Shown here piece after piece: positions 1-10,986 of a stretch of DNA of 23,306 nt. The notes under the pieces are model-generated. The model saw only the letters and a list, made by a program, of their open reading frames with translations, made no database searches and had not been told where the DNA came from. This DNA comes from Nemertoderma westbladi (lineage: Eukaryota; Xenacoelomorpha; Nemertodermatida; Nemertodermatidae), in NCBI GenBank assembly GCA_032718475.1, contig JAUCBJ010003809.1, positions 1-23,306 on the forward strand, written 5' to 3'. Each line of letters starts with the position of its first letter. Within the stretch, counting starts at the first letter, position 1. The position numbers and the translations under genes were made by a program.

Positions 1-1
1 T

Positions 2-259
2 CTAGGGTTTGAACAAGGGAAATCTACCACACTATATGAGGATAATAATGGATGTATTGCTCTTTCGAAAGATCATCGATTTCATGGGAGAACTAAACAT
101 ATTGAAATAAAACATCACTTTGTTCGAGATATGGTGAATAAAAAACTTGTTACTTTAGAACACTGCTCATCGAACAACATGATTGCAGATATAATGACAA
201 AGCCTCTTTCAAAGGAGAAATTCATTGAGTTTAGAACAAAAATGATGACTCTCGTTTAA
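2..259 (+). CDS. Ty1/copia polyprotein, C-terminal end (RNase H), partial
   Basis: An 85-codon open frame enters from the left edge and ends at TAA 257-259. It reads as the end of a copia-type RNase H domain: EDNNGCIAL near residues 14-22, then HGRTKHIEIKHHFVRD, then the near-terminal ADIMTKPLSKEKF. In copia elements this domain degrades the RNA strand of the RNA/DNA hybrid during reverse transcription. The frame has no stop or frameshift, so this part looks young. It is followed by a short untranslated stretch, a polypurine tract and a 3' LTR, the normal order for a copia element on the plus strand. The rest of the element lies left of the window. Family assignment is confident. Whether the whole element is intact cannot be seen. 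Confidence 0.9.
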   Translation, partial: LGFEQGKSTTLYEDNNGCIALSKDHRFHGRTKHIEIKHHFVRDMVNKKLVTLEHCSSNNMIADIMTKPLSKEKFIEFRTKMMTLV

Positions 260-329
260 ATATATTGACATCGTGAAATCGTGAAATCGTCAGTATAATT
301 TGCACTTTTATCAGATGATCATGGGCTGA

Positions 330-342
330 CGACGAGTGGGAG
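330..342 (+). other. Polypurine tract of the copia element
   Basis: The purine-rich run CGACGAGTGGGAG sits directly against the LTR start TGTTGG at 343. This is where plus-strand DNA synthesis is primed in LTR retrotransposons. The assignment rests on position and composition. Confidence 0.7.
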
Positions 343-602
343 TGTTGGAAATCGTCTAACGCCCTTTTATATTGAACCCTTTATCTATCATCTGACTGTC
401 TGACTCCTACCGTCTGGTTCTGCAGTAGTACCGTTAGGCTGTTCTGTCATATTGTGTTTTTGGTGTTGGGTTGCGGTACCGGTAATGATTGTTTGTATTT
501 CATATATAACTGACTATATTTACTTAATACTGCAACGTATGATGTTGGAAGTTTTTTATTAAAAACAGTGGATTCGACTTGGAGAAATATATATTTCTAA
601 CA
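343..602 (+). mobile_element. 3' LTR of a Ty1/copia retrotransposon (260 bp)
   Basis: The LTR starts TGTTGGAAAT (343) and ends ATTTCTAACA (602). These are inverted repeats matching at 9 of 10 positions, with the canonical TG...CA ends. It follows the polypurine tract. Its right end abuts the phrase ATATTGTCC inside the 42-bp repeat, so the element inserted within that repeat, antisense to the dynein-like exon. Copia normally makes a 5-bp target duplication, predicted here as ATATT. The matching copy left of the 5' LTR is outside the window. Confidence 0.88.
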
Positions 603-3600
603 ATATTGTCCTCCAGCTGGTCAACCAACCTGTCGTCTATTAGTATATTGTCATCCACCTGGTCAACCAACCTGTCGTCTATTAGTATATTGTCCTCCAG
701 CTGGTCAACCAACCTGTCGTCTATTAGTATATTGTCCTCCACCTGGTCAACCAACCTGTCGTCTATTAGTATATTGTCCTCCACCTGGTCAACCAACCTG
801 TCGTCTATTAGTATATTGTCCTCCACCTGGTCAACCAACCTGTCGTCTATTAGTATATTGTCCTCTACCTGGTCAACCAACCTGTCGTCTATTAGTATAT
901 TGTCCTCCACCTGGTCAACCAACCTGTCGTCTATTAGTATATTGTCCTCCACCTGGTCAACCAACCTGTCGTCTATTAGTATATTGTCCTCCACCTGGTC
1001 AACCAACCTGTCGTCTATTAGTATATTGTCCTCTACCTGGTTAACCAACCTGTCGTCTATTAGTATATTGTCCTCCACCTGGTCAACCAACCTGTCGTCT
1101 ATTAGTATATTGTCCTCCACCTGGTCAACCAACCTGTTGTCTATTAGTATATTGTCCTCCAGCTGGTCAACCAACCTGTCGGCTATTAGTATATTGTCCT
1201 CCAGCTGGTCAACCAACCTGTCGTCTATTAGTATATTGTCCTCCACCTGGTCAACCAACCTGTCGTCTATTAGTATATTGTCCTCCACCTGGTCAACCAA
1301 CCTGTCGTCTATTAGTATATTGTCCTCTACCTGGTCAACCAACCTGTCGTCTATTAGTATATTGTCCTCCACCTGGTCAACCAACCTGTCGTCTATTAGT
1401 ATATTGTCCTCCACCTGGTCAACCAACCTGTCGTCTATTAGTATATTGTCCTCCACCTGGTCAACCAACCTGTCGTCTATTAGTATATTGTCCTCTACCT
1501 GGTTAACCAACCTGTCGTCTATTAGTATATTGTCCGCCACCTGGTCAACCAACCTGTCGTCTATTAGTATATTGTCCTCCAGCTGGTCAACCAACCTGTC
1601 GTCTATTAGTATATTGTCCTCCACCTGGTCAACCAACCTGTCGTCTATTAGTATATTGTCCTCCACCTGGTCAACCAACCTGTCGTCTATTAGTATATTG
1701 TCCGCCACCTGGTCAACCAACCTGTCGTCTATTAGTATATTGTCATCCACCTGTTCAACCAACCTGTCGTCTATTAGTATATTGTCCTCCAGCTGGTCAA
1801 CCAACCTGTCGTCTATTAGTATATTGTCCTCCACCTGGTCAACCAACCTGTCGTCTATTAGTATATTGTCCTCCACCTGGTCAACCAACCTGTTGTCTAT
1901 TAGTATATTGTCCTCCACCTGGTCAACCAACCTGTCGTCTATTAGTATATTGTCCTCCACCTGGTCAACCAACCTGTCGTCTATTAGTATATTGTCCTCC
2001 ACCTGGTCAACCAACCTGTCGTCTATTAGTATATTGTCCTCCACCTGGTCAACCAACCTGTCGTCTATTAGTATATTGTCCTCTACCTGGTTAACCAACC
2101 TGTCGTCTATTAGTATATTGTCCGCCACCTGGTCAACCAACCTGTCGTCTATTAGTATATTGTCCTCCAGCTGGTCAACCAACCTGTCGTCTATTAGTAT
2201 ATTGTCCTCCACCTGGTCAACCAACCTGTCGTCTATTAGTATATTGTCCTCCACCTGGTCAACCAACCTGTCGTCTATTAGTATATTGTCCGCCACCTGG
2301 TCAACCAACCTGTCGTCTATTAGTATATTGTCCTCCAGCTGGTCAACCAACCTGTCGTCTATTAGTATATTGTCCTCCACCTGGTCAACCAACCTGTCGT
2401 CTATTAGTATATTGTCCTCTACCTGGTTAACCAACCTGTCGTCTATTAGTATATTGTCCGCCACCTGGTCAACCAAACTGTCGTCTATTAGTATATTGTC
2501 CTCCAGCTGGTCAACCAACCTGTCGTCTATTAGTATATTGTCCTCCACCTGGTCAACCAACCTGTCGTCTATTAGTATATTGTCCTCCACCTGGTCAACC
2601 AACCTGTCGTCTATTAGTATATTGTCCGCCACCTGGTCAACCAACCTGTCGTCTATTAGTATATTGTCCTCCAGCTGGTCAACCAACCTGTCGTCTATTA
2701 GTATATTGTCCTCCACCTGGTCAACCAACCTGTCGTCTATTAGTATATTGTCCTCTACCTGGTCAACCAACCTGTCGTCTATTAGTATATTGTCCTCCAC
2801 CTGGTCAACCAACCTGTCGTCTATTAGTATATTGTCCTCCACCTGGTCAACCAACCTGTCGTCTATTAGTATATTGTCCTCCACCTGGTCAACCAACCTG
2901 TCGTCTATTAGTATATTGTCCTCTACCTGGTTAACCAACCTGTCGTCTATTAGTATATTGTCCGCCACCTGGTCAACCAACCTGTCGTCTATTAGTATAT
3001 TGTCCTCCAGCTGGTCAACCAACCTGTCGTCTATTAGTATATTGTCCTCCACCTGGTCAACCAACCTGTCGTCTATTAGTATATTGTCCTCCACCTGGTC
3101 AACCAACCTGTCATCTATTAGTATATTGTCCGCCACCTGGTCAACCAACCTGTCGTCTATTAGTATATTGTCCTCCAGCTGGTCAACCAACCTGTCGTCT
3201 ATTAGTATATTGTCCTCCACCTGGTCAACCAACCTGTCGTCTATTAGTATATTGTCCTCTACCTGGTCAACAAACCTGTCGTCTATTAGTATATTGTCCT
3301 CCACCTGGTCAACCAACCTGTCGTCTATTAGTATATTGTCCTCTACCTGGTCAACCAACCTGTCGTCTATTAGTATATTGTCCTCCACCTGGTCAACCAA
3401 CCTGTCATCTATTAGTATATTGTCCGCCACCTGGTCAACCAACCTGTCGTCTATTAGTATATTGTCCTCCAGCTGGTCAACCAACCTGTCGTCTATTAGT
3501 ATATTGTCCTCCACCTGGTCAACCAACCTGTCGTCTATTAGTATATTGTCCTCTACCTGGTCAACCAACCTGTCGTCTATTAGTATATTGTCCTCCACCT

Positions 3601-4740
3601 GGTCAACCAACCTGTCGTCTATTAGTATATTGTCCTCTACCTGGTCAACCAACCTGTCGTCTATTAGTATATTGTCATCTACCTGGTCAACCAACCTGTC
3701 GTCTATTAGTATATTGTCCTCTACCTGATTAACCAACCTGTCGTCTATTAGTATATTGTCCTCCATCTGGTCAACTAACCTGTCGTCTATTAGTATATTG
3801 TCCTCCATCTGGTCAACCAACCTGTCGTCTATTAGTATATTGTCCTCTACCTGGTTAACCAACCTGTCGTCTATTAGTATATTGTCCTCCACCTGGTCAA
3901 CCAACCTGTCGTCTATTAGTATATTGTCCTCTACCTGGTCAACCAACCTGTCGTCTATTAGTATATTGTCCTCTACCTGGTCAACCAACCTGTCGTCTAT
4001 TAGTATATTGTCCTCCACCTGGTCAACCAACCTGTCGTCTATTAGTATATTGTCCTCCACCTGGTCAACCAACCTGTCGTCTATTAGTATATTGTCCTCC
4101 ACCTGGTCAACCAACCTGTCGTCTATTAGTATATTGTCCTCTACCTGGTCAACCAACCTGTCGTCTATTAGTATATTGTCCTCTACCTGGTCAACCAACC
4201 TGTCGTCTATTAGTATATTGTCCTCCAGCTGGTCAACCAACCTGTCGTCTATTAGTATATTGTCCTCCACCTGGTCAACCAACCTGTCGTCTATTAGTAT
4301 ATTGTCCTCCAGCTGGTCAACCAACCTGTCGTCTATTAGTATATTGTCCTCTACCTGGTCAACCAACCTGTCGTCTATTAGTATATTGTCCTCCAGCTGG
4401 TCAACCAACCTGTCGTCTATTAGTATATTGTCCTCCACCTGGTCAACCAACCTGTCGTCTATTAGTATATTGTCCTCCAGCTGGTCAACCAACCTGTCGT
4501 CTATTAGTATATTGTCCTCCACCTGGTCAACCAACCTGTCGTCTATTAGTATATTGTCCTCTACCTGGTCAACCAACCTGTCGTCTATTAGTATATTGTC
4601 CTCCCCCTGGTCAACCAACCTGTCGTCTATTAGTATATTGTCCTCTACCTGGTCAACCAACCTGTCGTCTATTAGTATATTGTCCTCCACCTGGTCAACC
4701 AACCTGTCGTCTATTAGTATATTATCCTCCACCTGGTCAT
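603..4740 (-). repeat. 42-bp coding minisatellite, about 98.5 units
   Basis: Unit starts fall at 603 + 42k up to 4719, giving exactly 98 full units and one partial with no indel. On the minus strand each unit encodes 14 residues (VEDNILIDDRLVDQ). The unit nearest the unique exon differs by a synonymous GAT for GAC, consistent with it being the founder. Recurrent variants are V-to-L (GTG/CTG), GTG/GTA, E-to-A (GAG/GCG) and D-to-N (GAC/AAC). They recur as a higher-order pattern: the GGTTAACC variant occurs near 1039, 1501, 2089, 2425, 2929 and 3853, at spacings of 11, 14, 8, 12 and 22 units. Most variants are nonsynonymous, so constraint on the protein is not evident. Confidence 0.97.
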
Positions 4741-4798
4741 CTGTAAGACCAACAGCGTCTGCTAACTTGCTCACAATGAACCTATGACGCTCATCCAT
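603..4798 (-). CDS. Exon 3 (5' part) of an axonemal dynein heavy chain-like gene, expanded by an in-frame 42-bp repeat and cut by copia
   Basis: On the minus strand a T-rich tract and TTATTGCAG precede an open frame starting at 4798 with MDERHRFIVSKLADAVG, then LTDDQVEDNILIDDRLVDQ. This resembles the extreme N-terminus of DNAH5/DNAH8-type outer-arm dynein heavy chains (an ARH...IVA/IVSKLAD block followed by a V-E-D-x-I-L helix), judged from memory rather than a search. Exon 2 ends in phase 0 and joins this ATG directly. After about 20 unique codons the frame enters about 98 units of the 14-residue repeat VEDNILIDDRLVDQ without a stop, until the copia LTR at 602. After that it would read 28 LTR-encoded residues and stop at 524. 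A normal dynein exon here has no such repeat. Every unit contains CAG|GTGGAG and ACAG|GTTGG, possible weak donors, so the real exon end is unknown. The locus may be functional, an expanded allele or a pseudogene. Confidence 0.6.
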
Positions 4799-4950
4799 CT
4801 GCAATAAAATAATAATTTATTTTAAATTTAATAATTATTTACCACAATTATATTGCATTCTATTTCACATTTCGGATTAAACAACCATTACTATTTCAAG
4901 GTGGGACCTAGAATTGGTTGTTCCTGTTATAAATAACCTGCACTGCAAAG

Positions 4951-5535
4951 CACAGTACTACAGTACAGAACCGGTACCGGTACAGTACTACAGTACACAG
5001 TACAGTACCGGTACAGTACTACAGTACCGGTACCGGTACAGTACTACAGTACACAGTACAGTACCGGTACCGGTACAGTACTGCAGTACACAGTACAGTA
5101 CCGGTACCGGTACAGTACTACAGTACACAGTACAGTACCGGTACCGGTACAGTACTACAGTACAGTACCGGTACAGTACTACAGTCCACAGTACAGTACC
5201 GGTACCGGTACAGTACACAGTACAGTACCGGTACCGGTACAGTACTACAGTACACAGTACAGTACCGGTACCGGTACAGTACTACAGTACACAGTACAGT
5301 ACCGGTACCGGTACAGTACTACAGTACACAGTACAGTACCGGTACCGGTACAGTACTACAGTACAGTACTACAGTACACAGTACAGTACCGGTACCGGTA
5401 CAGTACTACAGTAGACAGTACAGTACCGGTACCGGTACAGTACTACAGTACACATTACAGTACCGGTACCGGTACAGTACACAGTACAGTACCGGTACAG
5501 TACTACAGTACACAGTACAGTACCGGTACCGGTAC
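4951..5535. repeat. 37-bp GTAC-rich minisatellite, about 16 units
   Basis: Units read CAGTACACAGTACAGTACC then GGTACCGGTACAGTACTA, with a 37-bp period (for example starts at 5047 and 5084). Some units are shortened. The sequence is almost entirely GTAC and GGTACC palindromes, so both strands can fold. It lies in intron 2. Open frames through it are by-products of the repeat. Confidence 0.95.
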
Positions 5536-5651
5536 TCTCAACCCCCACCGCTAAGATGAAAGGTAAAATAAATATATTTTATTATCTCGACTTCCGTCCA
5601 CTGGGCGAGTCTGAATTTATATGTTTGTTTTAAATCCTTCAAATAATAAGT

Positions 5652-6410
5652 GGACAGCTGGTGGATGGCCGACCGACCCTGCATTGCTGATTCCGTTGGT
5701 GGACAGCTGGTGGATGGCCGAGCCGACCCTGCATTGCTGATTCCGTTGGTGGACAGCTGGTGGATGGCCGAGCCGACCCTGCATTGCTGATTCCGTTGGT
5801 GGACAGCTGGTGGATGGCCGAGCCGACCTTGCATTGCTGATTCCGTTGGTGGACAGCTGGTGGATGGCCGAGCCGACCCTGCATTGCTGATTCCGTTGGT
5901 GGACAGCTGGCGGATGGCCGAGCCGACCCTGCATTGCTGATTCCGTTGGTGGACAGCTGGTGGATGGCCGAGCCGACCCTGCATTGCTGATTCCGTTGGT
6001 GGACAGCTGGTGGATGGCCGAGCCGACCCTGCATTGCTGATTCCGTTGGTGGACAGCTGGTGGATGGCCGAGCCGACCCTGCATTGCTGATTCCGTTGGT
6101 GGACAGCTGGTGGATGGCCGAGCCGACCCTGCATTGCTGATTCCGTTGGTGGACAGCTGGTGGATGGCCGAGCCGACCCTGCATTGCTGATTCCGTTGGT
6201 GGACAGCTGGTGGATGGCCGAGCCGACCTTGCATTGCTGATTCCGTTGGTGGACAGCTGGTGGATGGCCGAGCCGACCCTGCATTGCTGATTCCGTTGGT
6301 GGACAGCTGGTGGATGGCCGAGCCGACCCTGCATTGCTGATTCCGTTGGTGGACAGCTGGTGGATGGCCGAGCCGACCCTGCATTGCTGATTCCGTTGGT
6401 GGACAGCTGG
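5652..6410. repeat. 50-bp minisatellite, 15 units plus a partial
   Basis: The unit starts GGACAGCTGGTGGATGGCCG and ends TGCTGATTCCGTTGGT. The first unit is 49 bp (5652-5700). The next fourteen are exactly 50 bp (5701 to 6400), and a partial unit ends at 6410. Only a few substitutions are present, so it is young or well homogenised. It lies in intron 2. Overlapping open frames here arise because the unit has no stop in several frames. Confidence 0.97.
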
Positions 6411-6489
6411 TTGAGTATCAGTTGACTATGTATCAGTACTGTAAGCATACTCACTCACTTAAAATAAAATTTAATAAATGTTAACTTAC

Positions 6490-6551
6490 AGTGGACCGTC
6501 TCTCATCTTTGAGCTCCTTGGCTTGCTTTTGAGCTTCTTTTAAAGCTTCCC
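6490..6551 (-). CDS. Exon 2 of the axonemal dynein heavy chain-like gene
   Basis: This 62-bp exon is bounded on the minus strand by acceptor GTTCTTTCAG (ending 6552) and donor ACT|GTAAGT (from 6489). It enters in phase 1: the last G of exon 1 plus GG gives Gly. It then encodes 20 residues, EALKEAQKQAKELKDERRST, and leaves in phase 0 into MDERHRF of exon 3. The Ala/Lys/Glu-rich helix leading to DERR...DERH matches my recollection of the start of DNAH5/DNAH8-type heavy chains. The exact phase match with both neighbours across introns of 9.7 and 1.7 kb is the main evidence. An alternative acceptor (TTATTATTAG, 6577) would break the phase with exon 1. Confidence 0.62.
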
Positions 6552-6639
6552 CTGAAAGAACTACATTTTTTTTCGCCTAATAATAAATTAAAATAACATG
6601 AATATCCAGATAATATAAATTGTGCAAATGGATATAAGG

Positions 6640-7010
6640 GTCTGTCGAAATTAACCTAAGCTACGCTAAGCACGATGAACTGGAGCTCTGACAATTCGTC
6701 CTCTAGCGGCAGACAGAGGAATTCTAAAAGTCTGTCTGTATAATTTCTAATTAAGCAATGCTCGTAGGTTGCTACTACCAAATTTCAGATGAATCTTATG
6801 GTTGGTTCTATAATTACAGCTACTTTTACGTTTCTGTCAATTCGCCCCCTAGCGGCAGACAGATCATCTATAGAAGTCTGCCTGTGTGTGTACAATTTCT
6901 AAACTTTTGATAGACTACATGTGTACAAAGTTTGGTTGCATTTCATCATGATTGACCGACTTATTAGCCTTCAAACATTAAACCCAGCCACAAACAAACA
7001 AACAAAATAA
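6640..7010. repeat. Dispersed-repeat remnant with internal duplication and CAAA tail
   Basis: Two related copies of about 65 bp, near 6690-6752 and 6834-6903, share CAATTCG, CTAGCGGCAGACAGA, AAGTCTG and ACAATTTCTAA-like blocks. The segment ends in AACAAACAAACAAA near 6992-7005, a short tandem tail of the sort seen at RTE-type LINE or SINE 3' ends. No coding sequence is seen. Family is not identified. Confidence 0.5.
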
Positions 7011-7131
7011 TAATAGTTGCAGGAACTCGACCAGAGCAGCAGTGATAATTAACTATTAACTATACTAATTAACTATATTTGCTGTGCACATAAATTAATT
7101 AATAAGTAGACTCTAACAGCTATTTCCGACC

Positions 7132-10100
7132 CGTCAGTCGTCACTGACGAGTGCAGCTAATGCTAGGTCACCTAGAGATAGTCGCTGACGAGTGCAGCTA
7201 TCGCTAGGTCACCTAGAGATAGGTCGGTCACTGACGAGTGCAGCTATCGCTAGGTCACCTAGAGATAGGTCGGTCGCTGACGAGTGCAGCTATCGCTAGG
7301 TCACCTAGAGATAGGTCGGTCACTGACGAGTGCAGCTATCGCTAGGTCACCTAGAGATAGGTCGGTCGCTGACGAGTGCAGCTATCGCTAGGTCACCTAG
7401 AGATAGGTCGGTCGCTGACGAGTGCAGCTATCGCTAGGTCACCTAGAGATAGGTCGCGGATGAGTGCAGCTATCGCTAGGTCACCTAGAGACCACCAGAG
7501 ACCTAGAGTCGCAACTGTAGCGAGTGCATCTATCGCTAGGTCACCTAGAGTCGCAACTGTAGCGAGTGCAGCTATCTCTAGGTCACCTAGAGACCTAGAG
7601 TCGCAACTGTAGCGAGTGCAGCTATCGCTAGGTCACCTAGAGACCTAGAGTCGCAACTGTAGCAAGTGCAGCTATCGCTAGGTCACACGGAGATAGCGTC
7701 AATGACGAGTGCAGCTATCGCTAGATCACCTAGAGATAGTTCGGTCACTGACGAGTGCAGCTATCGCTAGGTCACCTAGAGATAGGTCGGTCGCTCACGA
7801 GTGCAGCTATCGCTAGTTCACCTAGAGATAGGTCGGTCGCTCACGAGTGCAGCTATCGCTAGTTCACCTAGAGATAGGTCGGTCGCTGACGAGTGCAGCT
7901 ATCGCTAGGTCACCTAGAGATAGGTCGGTCGCTCACGAGTGCAGCTATCGCTAGTTCACCTAGAGATAGGTCGGTCGCTGACGAGTGCAGCTATCGCTAG
8001 TTCACCTAGAGATAGGTCGGTCACTGACGAGTGCAGCTATCGCTAGGTCACCTAGAGATAGGTCGGTCGCTGACGAGTGCAGCTATCGCTAGGTCACCTA
8101 GAGATAGGTCGGTCACTGACGAGTGCAGCTATCGCTAGGTCACCTAGAGATAGGTCGGTCGCTCACGAGTGCAGCTATTGCTAGGTCACCTAGAGATAGG
8201 TTGGTCACTGACGAGTGCAGCTATCGCTAGTTCACCTAGAGATAGGTCGGTCACTGACGAGTGCAGCTATCGCTAGGTCACCTAGAGATAGGTCGGTCAC
8301 TGACGAGTGCAGCCATCGCTAGGTCACCTAGAGATAGGTCGCTGATGAGTGCAGCTATCGCTAGGTCACCTAGAGATAGGTCGGACGCTGACGAGTGCAG
8401 CTATCGCTAGTTCACCTAGAGATAGGTCGGACGCTGACGAGTGCAGCTATCGCTAGGTCACCTAGAGATAGGTCGGTCACTGACGAGTGCAGCTATCGCT
8501 AGGTCACCTAGAGATAGGTCGGTCGCTGACGAGTGCAGCTATCGCTAGGTCACCTAGAGATAGGTCGGTCACTGACGAGTGCAGCCATCGCTAGGTCACC
8601 TAGAGATAGGTCGCTGATGAGTGCAGCTATCGCTAGGTCACCTAGAGATAGGTCGGACGCTGACGAGTGCAGCTATCGCTAGTTCACCTAGAGATAGGTC
8701 GGACGCTGACCAGTGCAGCTATCGCTAGGTCACCTAGAGATAGGTCGGTCGCTGACGAGTGCAGCTATCGCTAGGTCACCTAGCGATAGGTCGGTCGCTG
8801 ACGAGTGCAGCTATCGCTAGGTCACCTAGAGATAGGTCGCTGACGAGTGCAGCTATCGCTAGGTCACCTAGAGATAGGTCGGTCACTGACGAGCGCAGCT
8901 ATCGCTAGTTCACCTAGAGATAGGTCGGTCGCTGACGAGTGCAGCTATCGCTAGGTCACCTAGAGATAGGTCGCTGACGAGTGCAGCTATCGCTAGGTCA
9001 CCTAGAGATAGGTCGGTCGCTGACGAGTGCAGCTATCGCTAGGTCACCTAGAGATAGGTCGGACGCTGACCAGTGCAGCTATCGCTAGGTCACCTAGAGA
9101 TAGGTCGCTGACGAGTGCAGCTATCGCTAGGTCACCTAGAGATAGGTCGGTCGCTGACGAGTGCAGCTATCGCTAGGTCACCTAGAGATAGGTCGGACGC
9201 TGACCAGTGCAGCTATCGCTAGTTCACCTAGCGATAGGTCGGACGCTGACCAGTGCAGCTATCGCTAGTTCACCTAGCGATAGGTCGGTCGCTGACGAGT
9301 GCAGCTATCGCTAGGTCACCTAGAGATAGGTCGGTCACTGACGAGTGCAGCTATCGCTAGGTCACCTAGAGATAGGTCGGTCGCTGACGAGTGCAGCTAT
9401 CGCTAGTTCACCTAGAGATAGGTCGGACGCTGACCAGTGCAGCTATCGCTAGGTCACCTAGAGATAGGTCGCGACGAGTGCAGCTATCGCTAGGTCACCT
9501 AGAGATAGGTCGGTCGCTCACGAGTGCAGCTATTGCTAGGTCACCTAGAGATAGGTTGGTCACTGACGAGTGCAGCTATCGCTAGGTCACCTAGAGATAG
9601 GTCGGACGCTGACGAGTGCAGCTATCGCTAGGTCACCTAGAGATGGGTCGGACGCTGACCAGTGCAGCTATCGCTAGGTCACCTAGAGATAGGTCGCTGA
9701 CGAGTGCGGCTATCGCTAGTTCACCTAGAGATAGGTCGGTCACTGACGAGTGCAGCTATCGCTAGGTCACCTAGAGATAGGTTGGTAGCTGACGAGTGCA
9801 GCTATCGCTAGGTCACCTAGAGATAGGTCGGTCACTGACGAGTGCAGCTATCGCTAGGTCACCTAGAGATAGGTAGCTGACGAGTGCAGCTATCGCTAGG
9901 TCACCTAGAGATAGGTCGGTCACTGACGAGTGCAGCTATCGCTAGTTCACCTAGAGATAGGTCGGTCGCTGACGAGTGCAGCTATCGCTAGTTCACCTAG
10001 AGATAGGTCGGTCACTGACGAGTGCAGCTATCGCTAGTTCACCTAGAGATAGGTCGGTCGCTGACGAGTGCAGCTATCGCTAGTTCACCTAGCGATAGGT

Positions 10101-10986
10101 CGGTCACTGACGAGTGCAGCTATCGCTAGGTCACCTAGAGATAGGTCGCTGATGAGTGCAGCTATCGCTAGGTCACCTAGAGATAGGTCGGACGCTGACG
10201 AGTGCAGCTATCGCTAGTTCACCTAGAGATAGGTCGGTCGCTGACGAGTGCAGCTATCGCTAGGTCACCTAGAGATAGGTCGGTCACTGACGAGTGCAGC
10301 TATCGCTAGGTCACCTAGAGATAGGTCGGTCACTAACGAGTGCAGCTATCGCTAGGTCACCTAGAGATAGGTCGGTCACTGGCGAGTGCAGCTATCGCTA
10401 CGTCACCTAGAGATAGGTCGGTCACTGGCGAGTGCAGCTATCGCTACGTCACCTAGTGACCGTCAGTCGTCACTGACGAGTGCAGCTATTGCTAGGTCAC
10501 CTAGAGATAGGTCGGTCGCTGACGAGTGCAGCTATCGCTAGGTCACCTAGAGATGGGTCGGTCACTGGCGAGTGCAGCTATCGCTACGTCACCTAGAGAT
10601 AGGTCGGTCACTGGCGAGTGCAGCTATCGCTACGTCACCTAGAGATAGGTCGGTCACTGGCGAGTGCAGCTATCGCTACGTCACCTAGAGATAGGTCGGT
10701 CACTGGCGAGTGCAGCTATCGCTACGTCACCTAGAGATAGGTCGGTCACTGGCGAGTGCAGCTATCGCTACGTCACCTAGTGACCGTCAGTCGTCACTGA
10801 CGAGTGCAGCTATTGCTAGGTCACCTAGAGATAGGTCGGTCGCTGACGAGTGCAGCTATTGCTAGGTCACCTAGAGATAGGTCGGTCACTGACGAGTGCA
10901 GCTATCGCTAGGTCACCTAGAGACCGTCAGTCGTCACTGACGAGTGCAGCTATCGCTAGTTCACCTAGAGACGGTCGCAACTGTAG
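7132..10986. repeat. ~46-bp minisatellite, about 84 units, with length variants
   Basis: The unit core is GCAGCTATCGCTAGGTCACC followed by TAGAGATAGGTCGGTCACTG and ACGAGT. Common shorter forms lack GGTC/GGAC. Alternating single-base variants (GTCACC/TTCACC, TCACTGA/TCGCTGA, GGTC/GGAC) recur in patches. A diverged subfamily with GAGTCGCAACTGTAGCGAGT occupies about 7490-7680. A palindromic junction, CGTCAGTCGTCACTGACG, marks the left edge and recurs near 10459, 10787 and 10924. Each unit contains the palindrome CTAGGTCACCTAG. It lies in intron 1. Confidence 0.95.

Larger units (their letters stand above)
4799..6489 (-). other. Intron 2 of the dynein-like gene (1,691 bp)
   Basis: On the minus strand it begins GTAAGTTAAC at 6489 and ends TTTTATTGCAG at 4799, both good splice signals. 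Phase is 0 (ACT|ATG). It contains the 37-bp and 50-bp arrays and AT-rich spacers. No other gene is seen within it. Confidence 0.62.

Noticed and set aside
579-4787. Long plus-strand open frames of Ser/Thr/Ile repeats
   Set aside because: They are the complement of the 42-bp units, which happen to lack stops on this strand too, and they break at 3727. The unique flanking exon and splice site support only the minus strand.
4914-5414. Frame rich in Tyr, Ser, Thr, Val and Gln
   Set aside because: Product of the GTAC repeat.
5538-6454. Three overlapping minus-strand frames of about 250-270 codons
   Set aside because: They are the same 50-bp unit read in three frames; the array lies within intron 2.
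6490-6576. Exon 2 starting at the upstream acceptor TTATTATTAG (6577)
   Set aside because: That form (87 bp) would not join exon 1 in phase, whereas TTCTTTCAG gives an exact phase match and a better pyrimidine tract.
7132-10986. CRISPR array
   Set aside because: Units are contiguous near-identical repeats without unique spacers, no cas genes are present, and the context is eukaryotic.
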